This document shows, in pieces, positions 47,113-55,258 of a stretch of DNA of 64,000 nucleotides. The translations under genes were made by a program, and so were the position numbers. Numbering within the stretch: position 1 is the stretch's first letter; each line of letters starts with the position of its first letter. This stretch comes from Alcanivorax sp. S71-1-4 (GTDB lineage Bacteria; Pseudomonadota; Gammaproteobacteria; Pseudomonadales; Alcanivoracaceae). The notes beneath the pieces are model-generated. The model saw only the letters and a list, made by a program, of their open reading frames with translations. It was not told the origin of the DNA and did no database searches. The DNA lies in contig NZ_AQOR01000008.1 in NCBI RefSeq assembly GCF_009846755.1, positions 1 through 64,000 of the forward strand, given 5' to 3'.

Positions 47113-48564
47113 ATGACAAACAGGTTCAACATTCTTCACCACGGCGCGGTCAACGGCGTCACCGGCTCCGCGCATGAACTGGTGCTCGACGAACAGAACA
47201 GCCTGCTGATCGACTGCGGTCTGTTCCAGGGCAACGACAGTTCTCCGGGCGGCGGGGCGCACGCCGACAATCTGGACATCGATTTCCCGGTCCATCGTAT
47301 TCGCGCCCTGATCGTCACCCATGTCCATATTGATCACGTGGGCCGCATCCCCTGGCTCCTGGCCGCTGGCTTCGATGGGCCGATCCTGTGCAGCACGCCC
47401 TCCGCCCGCCTGCTGCCGATCGTGCTGGAGGATGCCTTCCGGCTTGGCTTCAGCCGCCGCCCGCGTGAGGTAAACCGCTACCTCAGCATGATCGAAAGCC
47501 GGCTGGTGCCATTGTCCTATAACCAGTGGCAAACCGTAGTAAGCACATCCGATACACAGGCCCGCATCCGTCTGCAACGGGCCGGCCATATCCTCGGCTC
47601 TGCCTATGTTGAATGCGACGTGACGTCCGGGCTCTCGCCCCGGCACCCTGAAGCCCAGACAAAACGCATCATCTTCAGCGGCGACCTCGGCGCCCCGCAC
47701 GCGCCGTTGTTGCCGCCCCCGGCGCCGCCGGAATACTGCGACACCCTGGTTATCGAAAGCACCTACGGCGACCGCCACCACGAAGACCGCGCACAGCGCC
47801 GCAAACGCCTGGAAGCCGTGCTCGTCCGTGCCCTGGCCGACAAAGGCACTGTCCTGATCCCGGCCTTCAGCATCGGCCGCACCCAGGAACTGCTTTACGA
47901 ACTGGAAGACATTATCCACCAGCAGCAGAACAACCCGGTGGGCGATACTGACCTGAACTGGAACGCACTGCCGATCATCCTGGATTCGCCTCTGGCCAGC
48001 CGCTTCACACAGGCCTACCGCGAACTCAGGCCATTCTGGGAACAGGAGGCGATAGAACGCGTCCTGTCCGGTCGCCGCCCCCTCGGGTTCGAGCAACTGC
48101 TTACCGTGGACGACCACGATGCCCACCTGCGCATGGTCCGCCATCTCGCAGACAGCGCGCGGCCTGCCGTGGTCATCTCCGGCAGCGGCATGTGTACCGG
48201 TGGCCGTATCATCAACTACCTGAAAGCCATGTTGGGTGACCCGCGCCACAACGTGCTGTTCGTCGGCTACCAGGGGGTTGGCACACCGGGGCGGGCGATC
48301 CAGCGCTTCGGGCCGCGCGGTGGCTATGTGGAACTGGACGGAGAGCGTTACGACATTCGCGCCGGGGTCGAGACCATTGGTGGCTACTCCGCCCATGCGG
48401 ATCAGGCCGGGCTGGTGGCGTTTGCCACAGGCATGCAGCGCGGGCCGGCGGAGATTCGCATCCTCCATGGGGATGCGGATGCCAAAGGGCAGTTGGCCGC
48501 CCGGCTGGCAGCGGCCTGGTCAGGAGAAGATGTGGTGCCGGGTATCGAAGTGCCGACCGGATAA
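47113..48564 (+). CDS. Metallo-beta-lactamase/beta-CASP RNA-processing nuclease
   Basis: 483 residues. Metal motif HVHIDHVGRIP, GHILGSAYVE, FSGDLGAP, then the beta-CASP part VIESTYGDRHHED, ALADKGTVLIPAFSIGRTQELLYEL, SGSGMCTGGRI and YSAHADQ. This is the CPSF73/archaeal-type bacterial family (KH-less) that cleaves RNA. It is probably a general RNA metabolism enzyme rather than a toxin. It lies between the second MNT/HEPN pair and the AbiE pair. Confidence 0.88.
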   Translation: MTNRFNILHHGAVNGVTGSAHELVLDEQNSLLIDCGLFQGNDSSPGGGAHADNLDIDFPVHRIRALIVTHVHIDHVGRIPWLLAAGFDGPILCSTPSARLLPIVLEDAFRLGFSRRPREVNRYLSMIESRLVPLSYNQWQTVVSTSDTQARIRLQRAGHILGSAYVECDVTSGLSPRHPEAQTKRIIFSGDLGAPHAPLLPPPAPPEYCDTLVIESTYGDRHHEDRAQRRKRLEAVLVRALADKGTVLIPAFSIGRTQELLYELEDIIHQQQNNPVGDTDLNWNALPIILDSPLASRFTQAYRELRPFWEQEAIERVLSGRRPLGFEQLLTVDDHDAHLRMVRHLADSARPAVVISGSGMCTGGRIINYLKAMLGDPRHNVLFVGYQGVGTPGRAIQRFGPRGGYVELDGERYDIRAGVETIGGYSAHADQAGLVAFATGMQRGPAEIRILHGDADAKGQLAARLAAAWSGEDVVPGIEVPTG

Positions 48565-48618
48565 ATTGTTCCGGGGTTCAAGCTCGACCAGCCTGGAAGT
48601 GGCTGTATTTCGTAAAAA

Positions 48619-48660
48619 GTGTACAATTACCCCCCTTTCAAAGGGTGAAATCGTGTACTT
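48619..48660 (+). promoter_or_regulatory. Putative AbiEi operator
   Basis: GTGTACAATTACCCCC and GGGTGAAATCGTGTAC form an imperfect inverted repeat around CCTTTCAAAGG, directly before the abiEi ATG. AbiEi antitoxins bind inverted repeats in their own promoter. Confidence 0.5.
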
Positions 48661-49203
48661 ATGACCCAGGGCGAGCTACAGAAAACATTGAGCGAATGGG
48701 CTAAACGTGGCCGGTACGTCTTTTCCCGCCACGACATGCGGCGCCTGTTTCCTGATGAGTCGGAAAGGTCGCTGGAAAAGAGCCTGGCGCGCATGGTCGA
48801 GCGTGGCTTGCTGCAACGCGCTGCCAGAGGGGTTTACCTGAACCCTTATGCGGGGAGCCAGGACGGCTATGCTATTGAACATATCGCCAAGGCACTGCGT
48901 CCGGGGGAATACAACTACGTGAGTCTGGAATCCGCCCTGAGCGAGTATGGCGTGATTTCGCAAATTCCCATCGACCGGCTGACCGTGATGACCACCGGCC
49001 GCAAGGGCACCTACCGTACCCGTCACGGCACCATCGAGTTCACTCACACCAAGCGGGGGCTCGACGAGGTATTGAAGAGTATGGTGCCAGTGCCTGGGAG
49101 GCCCCTGCGCATTGCCACGTTACCCGCCGCCCGCCGGGACTTGCGGCGTGTCGGTCGCAATTGCCATCTGATGGAACAGGAGGGGGCCGGCGATGGCCAG
49201 TAG
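48661..49203 (+). CDS. abiEi: AbiEi-type antitoxin (type IV toxin-antitoxin)
   Basis: 180 residues. N-terminal winged helix (VFSRHDMRRLFPDESERSLEKSLARMVERGLLQRAARGVYLNP) and a C-terminal region with YNYVSLESALSEYGVISQIPIDRLTVMTTGR, the AbiEi pattern. It represses its operon and counteracts the AbiEii nucleotidyltransferase toxin. It appears intact, whereas its partner is frameshifted. It overlaps abiEii by 11 bases. Confidence 0.85.
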   Translation: MTQGELQKTLSEWAKRGRYVFSRHDMRRLFPDESERSLEKSLARMVERGLLQRAARGVYLNPYAGSQDGYAIEHIAKALRPGEYNYVSLESALSEYGVISQIPIDRLTVMTTGRKGTYRTRHGTIEFTHTKRGLDEVLKSMVPVPGRPLRIATLPAARRDLRRVGRNCHLMEQEGAGDGQ

Positions 49204-50099
49204 GGATTTTGAGGCGCTGGTCACCCGGGCCATGGCGATGCCCGGTCGGACCCACATGCGCCCGGTGGTGGAAAAGGAACTGCTGCATTACGACATTCTG
49301 TTCGCCTTGGACCGGCAGGGCCTCCTCGACCGGTTGACGTTTCAGGGCGGGACCAGTCTGCGGCTTTGTCACGGTGCCCCCAGGTTCTCGGAAGACCTGG
49401 ATTTTGTCGCCGGCACGGAGTTCGGCGATCCGGAACTCCAGGACATCAAAGCCTGCCTGGAACAGTATCTGGGCGAGCGTTATGGGCTCCAGGTGGGTCA
49501 AAGAGCCCCCATCAGATGACGATACCCGACCGGGCGTACAGGTCCGGCGCTGGCAGGTCAGTATTCGTACCGCGCCGGAGCGGCCGGATCTGCCACATCA
49601 GCGGATCAAACTGGAGGTGGTCAATGTGCCCGCCTATACCCGGGTACTCATGCCGCTGCGCCACAACTACGATTTTCTACCCGATGGCTATGATGAAACC
49701 TTGGTCGGTGTGGAAACGCTGGACGAAGTGTTCGTGGACAAGCTGATCGCCTATCCGGTAACGGCGCACCCCCGATACCGCGACATCTGGGACTTGCAAT
49801 GGCTGGCCCAGCGGGAAGCGAAAATGGACGAAGCCGTACTGCGTGCCAAAATCGACGATTATGGGCTTGAGGATTATCCCGGCAAGCTGGAACAGGCGAT
49901 CAGGGAGCTGCCAGAACGCATTCAAAGCCAGGCTTTCAGGGATACATTGAGCCGTTTTCTACCCGAGGATACTCTGGACCGGACCCTCAATAGGGAGGGG
50001 TTTCTGGGCTATCTTACCAGCGCTGTCGGCGGTCATTTGCAAAGCGCACTAGCGGTATTACGGACGGGCTCCACACCGGAACTACCGTTCGACATGTAA
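49193..50099 (+). pseudogene. abiEii: AbiEii-type nucleotidyltransferase toxin gene with a single-base frameshift
   Basis: The first frame (49193-49519) reads FQGGTSLRLCHGAPRFSEDLDFV, the AbiEii active-site region (GGTSL...R.SEDLDF), and stops after QRAPIR. A second frame resumes with VKEPPSDDDTRPGVQVRRWQVSI and continues to 50099 with DEVFVDKLIAYPVTAHPRYRDIWDLQWL, the conserved C-terminal half. Removing one G from the GGG at 49495-49497 restores a 301-residue protein reading LQVVKEPPSD. The active site lies wholly in the truncated first product, but the C-terminal half is normally required. Either a real inactivation or a sequencing error. Confidence 0.8.
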
Positions 50100-50195
50100 G
50101 TATATGTCCGTTTCCACAATGCAGCATTTATGCGGCTGCAGGAGCCAGTCGAGAAGGCTCTCCGCCTGTCAGCCAAGGTATATTTGGAAGGGGTT

Positions 50196-50249
50196 GTGAA
50201 TATATGCTACAAAAACGATGTTTTGAGACGTTTTGAGGCATATATTCAC
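50196..50249 (+). promoter_or_regulatory. Nested palindromic operator before the XRE gene
   Basis: GTGAATATATGC (50196-50207) and GCATATATTCAC (50238-50249) form a perfect 12-bp inverted repeat, with an inner AAAACG/CGTTTT pair. The right arm touches the XRE start codon, so occupancy would block both transcription and initiation. Confidence 0.6.
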
Positions 50250-50498
50250 ATGAGACTCCAGGAGCTGGGAGGCCTGTTTGCTGAGTTGCGCAAGGCAAAC
50301 GGCCATAGCCAACAGCAAGTGGCCGCCATGAGCGGGGTAGACCGTACCACCGTCTCTCGCTTTGAATCGGGGCGGGTCATGGAACTCGGCTTCAGCAAAA
50401 TCGAGCGGTTATTCGCGCTATATGGGCAGGAACTGGCCCCGAGGCCCCGCAAAACGCCGACGCTGGACGATCTGGTGAGAGAGCGTGAATGGCGATAG
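50250..50498 (+). CDS. XRE-family DNA-binding regulator, orphan
   Basis: 82 residues: RLQELGGLFAELRKANGHSQQQVAAMSGVDRTTVSRFESGR is an XRE helix-turn-helix, then MELGFSKIERLFALYGQEL as in HipB-like antitoxins, and a tail TPTLDDLVREREWR. The palindrome at 50196-50249 is an obvious candidate self-operator. No HipA follows; the next genes are the HD/nucleotidyltransferase pair after 189 bases. It might regulate that pair or be left over from a lost toxin. The start at ATG 50250 is chosen over an upstream frame opening at 50130. Confidence 0.75.
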   Translation: MRLQELGGLFAELRKANGHSQQQVAAMSGVDRTTVSRFESGRVMELGFSKIERLFALYGQELAPRPRKTPTLDDLVREREWR

Positions 50499-50687
50499 TG
50501 GATGGCTCCTGCGCGAATGCGCGGATGGTACTGTCCATATGTCCATGTCAGAATCGAAGCCATGAACCCTGCGGTGACGCCGGCTTGCCATTTGGGGGAT
50601 AAGTAGGGTGATGGAAGACAGGGTATCACGGCCAAGTTTGATCGATACTCAGGACGATCACTCTGAAAATAACGTAATGGAATACGA

Positions 50688-51725
50688 ATGCCGAAATTAT
50701 ACCTGGATCGTTATATGAAGAAGTGGATGGGCGAATGGTGCGCTGACCCGATACTGATGGGCATATTGCGTAGCGGCCCTCTTCAGCGGCTCCGGGATAT
50801 CTCCTTCCTTGGGGCTATCGATTACACGGCTCTGGTGGCTGGGGAATCCAATGAGCAGAGTAATCGTTGGGAGCACTCGCTCGGCGTGGCGACCATCACC
50901 GATTTCGTCGCACGTGAACGTCAATACGATAACGTGAAACGCCGCCATCTGGTCGCCGCAGCGCTGCTGCACGACATTGGTCACGCGCCTTTGTCACACA
51001 GCGTGGAACCTTACTTCAAGCGCCGTTTGGGAGTCGGCCATCATGATCTGGGCGAATACCTCATGGAGCACGATAAGGTATTGTCCGGGGTATTGAATCG
51101 GCATTTCGATCTGTCGCTGATCAAGGCGCTGATCGCCGGGAAAGCCGGCCAGGACTGGGGTGGCGATTTGTTCTCCAGTCCGATCAATGTTGACACCATC
51201 GATGGTATTTTGCGCAGTATGGTGCGTTTCGGGGAAGCGCCTTCACTGGATCCGTTGACCGTGGCGCATGCGGCTTTCCTGGAACCGGACCGGGCCGAGA
51301 ACAGAACGATTCTGGATCAGTTTTGGAGCGCCAAAGGGCAGGTTTATACCCATTACATCACCAGCACGATGGGGGTGCTGGCGGATAGCTATTGCCAGGA
51401 TTATTTTGAGTCGAATCAGCGTTTGCTGACGACGGACCATTTGATGGAGACCGAGCAAGAATGGCGCCATGGCTTTCCCGATCTGTTCCTGACGTTGGGA
51501 ACGCTCGGGGCGGCGAGCCAGTCCCTGGCCAGGGAGGGGGGCGCGTCCATTGACTATGTCTCTCGTTGGTATTTTGTGGTGCCGGAGGAAGAAGAGATAT
51601 CGGCCCGTTATCAAGTAGAAAAGACCAGAAAGAAGCTGGCCTTATCGCTTCATGACAAGGTGGTTGTACACCAGGAGGGGGGGAGTGATGGAACACATAG
51701 AACGGAGTCGAGACTTTACCATTGA
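50688..51725 (+). CDS. HD-domain phosphohydrolase, uncharacterised
   Basis: 345 residues. HD-superfamily motifs: WEHSLGVA (H63), LLHDIGHAPLSHSVE (H95-D96, H99), HHDLGEYLMEHD, and INVDTIDGILR. The ordering resembles dGTPase/SpoT-like HD hydrolases that act on nucleotides or phosphodiesters. No other domain is visible. The 3' end overlaps the nucleotidyltransferase gene by 38 bases, pointing to a dedicated two-gene unit. The substrate cannot be predicted. The Shine-Dalgarno is weak (TGGAAT). Confidence 0.8.
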   Translation: MPKLYLDRYMKKWMGEWCADPILMGILRSGPLQRLRDISFLGAIDYTALVAGESNEQSNRWEHSLGVATITDFVARERQYDNVKRRHLVAAALLHDIGHAPLSHSVEPYFKRRLGVGHHDLGEYLMEHDKVLSGVLNRHFDLSLIKALIAGKAGQDWGGDLFSSPINVDTIDGILRSMVRFGEAPSLDPLTVAHAAFLEPDRAENRTILDQFWSAKGQVYTHYITSTMGVLADSYCQDYFESNQRLLTTDHLMETEQEWRHGFPDLFLTLGTLGAASQSLAREGGASIDYVSRWYFVVPEEEEISARYQVEKTRKKLALSLHDKVVVHQEGGSDGTHRTESRLYH

Positions 51726-52647
51726 TACATTAATGTCTTTGAGGGCGGAGTTGGAGCAGGCTCTGAGAACCAGTCCAGAGAAGGACAAATTAACCATCGT
51801 GGCCACTGGCTCTTACGGTCGGGAGGAAGCTTCTCCGGAATCCGATATTGATCTGTTTATCCTTTTTGATGCCGACGACAGCGCCGAGGACAGAATCCGG
51901 GCGGAATTGAAAAGCGTGGAGGATGTCATCAAGGCCAAAGTGCCGAATATGGCGGGAGATACGGGAACCTTCGGGCTGGACGCCGTAAAGTCGTTCTCCG
52001 AGATGAAAATCAACATTGGCGGCCAGCATGATGACAACCGGAGCCTCACCAGAAGAATGTTGTTCCTGTTGGAAGGAACCTGGTTGTATCAGGAGACGAG
52101 ATTCAAGGAATATCAAAGCTCTCTGTTGCGGCGTTATGTGGAAAACAGTTCTCCAAAGGCTGCACTGCCGCGTTTTCTGCTCAATGACATCATTCGTTAT
52201 TACCGCACCATCACAACGGATTTTGAACATAAAATCTCGGAAAGTGGTAAAGCCTGGGGGCTCAGGAACATTAAATTGAGATTTTCCAGGAAGTTGCTGT
52301 ACTTTGGCGGCATCCTGGTCGTGGCAGAGATGGCCGAAGCCGGGTATGACAAATGGGAACCACGGGCCCTGGAGCTCTTCTCCATTCCGGTATTACGACG
52401 TATTGAGCATCTCATCAAGGATGGATGTGGCGAAAAGGTGCTGATGATTTATGACCGCTTTATCGCGGGAATAACCGACAAGGCAACCAGGGAGGCACTT
52501 AGCCGGGTAACCAAGGAGGACCGCACGGGGAGCACGGAGTACCAGGGGCTTCGGGTGCTCAGCGACGAATTCTCCGCCGCGCTTTCGGAATGCCTGAAAA
52601 GCCGATATAAGCCGGAACACCCCATTCATCACGCACTGATGTTCTAG
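51688..52647 (+). CDS. Nucleotidyltransferase (GSX10DXD), partner of the HD hydrolase
   Basis: 319 residues. VATGSYGREEASPESDIDLFILF satisfies GSX10DXD (G41-S42, D53, D55), and a third acid is possible in MKINIGGQHDD. The N-terminal layout recalls PII-uridylyltransferase (GlnD) and DUF294-type nucleotidyltransferases; the C-terminal about 200 residues are helical and unfamiliar to me. AGGAGGGGGG gives a strong ribosome site before ATG 51688, inside the HD gene. It could modify the HD protein or another target. Confidence 0.75.
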   Translation: MEHIERSRDFTIDTLMSLRAELEQALRTSPEKDKLTIVATGSYGREEASPESDIDLFILFDADDSAEDRIRAELKSVEDVIKAKVPNMAGDTGTFGLDAVKSFSEMKINIGGQHDDNRSLTRRMLFLLEGTWLYQETRFKEYQSSLLRRYVENSSPKAALPRFLLNDIIRYYRTITTDFEHKISESGKAWGLRNIKLRFSRKLLYFGGILVVAEMAEAGYDKWEPRALELFSIPVLRRIEHLIKDGCGEKVLMIYDRFIAGITDKATREALSRVTKEDRTGSTEYQGLRVLSDEFSAALSECLKSRYKPEHPIHHALMF

Positions 52648-52878
52648 TCACTGACGTAAGGGCGATGCCCGGATTCGCCACATCGCCACTGTGGGAGCTT
52701 GCTGGCGGACCCACGCTTCCCGGAGGTGGCATCGGCCATGATCAAGGCCTGGGAAGACGCATTGAAACAAATCGCAGCCTGGTTATAACCCTGAGAAAAT
52801 AATTACCCGTAGGGTGGGAAGAGCAAAGCGAATCCCTCCACACCACCCCAGGCATGTACCCCTCGGCTCCATGGAACA
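52648..52878. other. Intergenic scar before the sugar-nucleotide genes
   Basis: 231 bases without a gene. CCACATCGCCACTGTGGGAG resembles a REP-like unit, a short in-frame stretch (about 52710-52785) reads PRFPEVASAMIKAWEDALKQ like the tail of a lost gene, and a fragment of the palindromic element is at 52809-52839. Confidence 0.5.
52809..52839. repeat. Fragment D of the palindromic element
   Basis: GTAGGGTGGGAAGAGCAAAG then CGAATCCCTCC matches one arm of copies A and B with several differences. No second arm is present. Confidence 0.5.
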
Positions 52879-54021
52879 ATGACTCAAATGACTACACCCA
52901 AAAAAATCATGTGCGTCTTCGGCACCCGCCCCGAAGCCATCAAGATGGCCCCGGTGGTCAAGGCCCTGGACGCAGCAGAAGGTATCGACTCCCGCGTCTG
53001 CGTCACCGCCCAGCACCGCGAAATGCTGGATCAGGTACTGCACCTGTTCGATATCGTGCCGCACCACGACCTGAACATCATGGCACCAGGCCAGGACCTC
53101 TACGACATTACCACCCGTATACTGCTCGGCCTGCGCGACGTGCTCCGCGAAGAAAAGCCCGACATGATCCTGGTGCATGGCGACACCACCACCACCTTCG
53201 CCGCCTCCCTGGCCGCCTTCTACGAGAAAGTGCCCATTGGCCACGTCGAAGCCGGGTTGCGCTCCGGTAACCTGCAATCGCCCTGGCCCGAAGAGGCCAA
53301 CCGCAAACTGACGGGTGTGCTGACCAACCTGCATTTTGCGCCCACGGAAACGGCCAAGAATGACCTGCTGCGAGAAGGCGTACCCGCAGACTCTATCCTG
53401 GTCACAGGCAACACCGTCATTGATGCACTGCTGTGGGTCAAGGCGCGCATCGACCAGGATGCAACGCTGCGCGACCGGCTTGCCACACAGCTCCCTTACG
53501 GCACACAGCGCCCGATGGTGCTGATCACCGGCCACCGGCGCGAAAGCTTCGGTGGCGGCTTTGAGCGCATCTGCCAGGCCATCGCACAGCTCGCCACGAC
53601 GCACCCTGATCACGACTTTGTGTATCCGGTGCATCTCAACCCCAACGTGCAGCAACCTGTTAACCGCTTGCTGAGCGGCTTGAACAACGTGCATCTCATT
53701 GCGCCGCAGGATTACCTGCCGTTTGTGTGGCTGATGATGAACGCCAGGCTGATCCTTACGGATTCGGGCGGGATTCAGGAAGAGGCGCCGTCGCTGGGCA
53801 AGCCTGTGTTGGTGATGCGTGATACCACTGAACGGCCGGATGCGGTACTCGCGGGTACGGTAAAACTGGTGGGTACGGACGCCGAAATTATTTTCCTGGA
53901 GGCAGACAGGCTGTTGTCGAATGAGGATGCGTGGCAGGAAATGAGCCGGGCACACAATCCCTACGGCGATGGTAAGGCGTCGGAGCGCATAGTTAGCGCA
54001 CTGCTAGGCGCTGAGCAGTAG
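52879..54021 (+). CDS. wecB: UDP-N-acetylglucosamine 2-epimerase, non-hydrolysing
   Basis: 380 residues. [92 protein letters not shown] and [29 protein letters not shown] closely follow E. coli WecB. It converts UDP-GlcNAc to UDP-ManNAc in the cytosol, the precursor for the WecC product encoded downstream. It is the first clear glycan-synthesis gene after the accessory stretch. ATG 52888 is a possible alternative start. Confidence 0.95.
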   Translation: MTQMTTPKKIMCVFGTRPEAIKMAPVVKALDAAEGIDSRVCVTAQHREMLDQVLHLFDIVPHHDLNIMAPGQDLYDITTRILLGLRDVLREEKPDMILVHGDTTTTFAASLAAFYEKVPIGHVEAGLRSGNLQSPWPEEANRKLTGVLTNLHFAPTETAKNDLLREGVPADSILVTGNTVIDALLWVKARIDQDATLRDRLATQLPYGTQRPMVLITGHRRESFGGGFERICQAIAQLATTHPDHDFVYPVHLNPNVQQPVNRLLSGLNNVHLIAPQDYLPFVWLMMNARLILTDSGGIQEEAPSLGKPVLVMRDTTERPDAVLAGTVKLVGTDAEIIFLEADRLLSNEDAWQEMSRAHNPYGDGKASERIVSALLGAEQ

Positions 54022-54153
54022 CTATGCCATGTCGGCCTCGACAGGGGCGGGGATGCATTTTTAACGCAAGATATTGTTGGCTCGGCATGCTGGAAAGATG
54101 GCCATTTCACGGCGCGCTGATAACCAGACAGTTCAAGGAGTTATCGAAATATC

Positions 54154-55179
54154 ATGAGCCGATACGATCAGATAAAAGTCGACCTCAGGGCGGCCCCGGC
54201 GACCTGGCTGATAACGGGTGTCGCTGGATTCATTGGATCCAATTTGCTGGAGGTCCTGCTGTCTCTGGAGCAGAAAGTGATAGGGCTAGATAACTTTTCG
54301 ACAGGCTACCCTCATAATCTGGAGAAGGTGAAACACCGGGTTACTGAAGCACACTGGAAGAATTTCAGCTTTATCGAAGGTGATATCGCAAGGTTGGAGG
54401 ATTGCCGGAAGGCGGTCTCGGGTGTGGATTATGTCTTGCATCAGGCGGCCCTGGGGTCGGTGCCGGCATCGATAGCTGATCCTATCGCAACGAATCTCGC
54501 GAATGTGGACGGCTTTCTCAATATGCTCGTCGCTGCCAGGGATGAGGGAGTCAAGAGCTTTACCTATGCGGCGTCGAGCGCCACATATGGTGATCATCCC
54601 GGATTGCCGAAAGTCGAGGGCCATATAGGTAATCCTCTTTCCCCTTACGCAGTGGCTAAGTACGTCAACGAGCTCTATGCTGGTGTGTTTTCCCGGGCTT
54701 ACGGTTTCGGAAGCACCGGATTGAGGTACTTCAACATTTTCGGTCCCCGCCAGGATCCCGATGGTGCCTATGCCGCAGTGATTCCCAAATGGGTGTCGAC
54801 GATGATCAGAAATGAGCCCGTCTCCATTCATGGCGACGGAGAAACGAGTCGGGATTTCTGCTTCGTCCAGGATGCGGTGCAGGCGAATCTGCTTGCCGCG
54901 GTTCTGAACAACGATGAGTTGGCCCGCGTCTACAATGTTGCCTGCGGCGTCAGCACCAGCCTCAATCAGCTTTTTGCCATGATCCGTGAGCAGCTGGGGC
55001 ATATCGGCATTGATTACGCCGGATCACCGAAGTACAGCGATTTCAGGCATGGCGACATTCGTCATTCGCAGGCGGACATCCGCAAAATCGGACAGGGGCT
55101 GGGATACGCTCCTGAATTCAGTGTCGACAAAGGACTGGCGCTGGCCATTCCGTGGTACATGTCGCAGCTTGCCGAATAA
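54154..55179 (+). CDS. wbpP: UDP-N-acetylhexosamine 4-epimerase, WbpP-like
   Basis: 341 residues, the length of WbpP. Extended SDR: NAD motif [16 protein letters not shown], the [15 protein letters not shown] region, catalytic [15 protein letters not shown] with S and SPYAVAKY (YxxxK), then [23 protein letters not shown]. It should interconvert UDP-GlcNAc and UDP-GalNAc (or the uronic acids). AGGAG is 13 bases before the ATG. It follows wecB by 132 bases and precedes wecC. Confidence 0.88.
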   Translation: MSRYDQIKVDLRAAPATWLITGVAGFIGSNLLEVLLSLEQKVIGLDNFSTGYPHNLEKVKHRVTEAHWKNFSFIEGDIARLEDCRKAVSGVDYVLHQAALGSVPASIADPIATNLANVDGFLNMLVAARDEGVKSFTYAASSATYGDHPGLPKVEGHIGNPLSPYAVAKYVNELYAGVFSRAYGFGSTGLRYFNIFGPRQDPDGAYAAVIPKWVSTMIRNEPVSIHGDGETSRDFCFVQDAVQANLLAAVLNNDELARVYNVACGVSTSLNQLFAMIREQLGHIGIDYAGSPKYSDFRHGDIRHSQADIRKIGQGLGYAPEFSVDKGLALAIPWYMSQLAE

Positions 55180-55258
55180 GGGGGCGGCCGGTGTTTCCCG
55201 GCAAGGTCGTCTTTTTTTTAGTATCCCATGAGTGTGTGCGCTGATTTCGAGGTGGGTT

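Noticed and set aside
47113-48564. The beta-CASP nuclease as part of a toxin-antitoxin or defence system
   Set aside because: It has full motifs of a general RNA-processing family, is separated from both neighbouring pairs and is not overlapped with them.
49193-49519. Programmed frameshift as the explanation for the split AbiEii gene
   Set aside because: The shift site lacks a classic slippery heptamer and I know of no programmed frameshifting in this family; mutation or sequence error is simpler.
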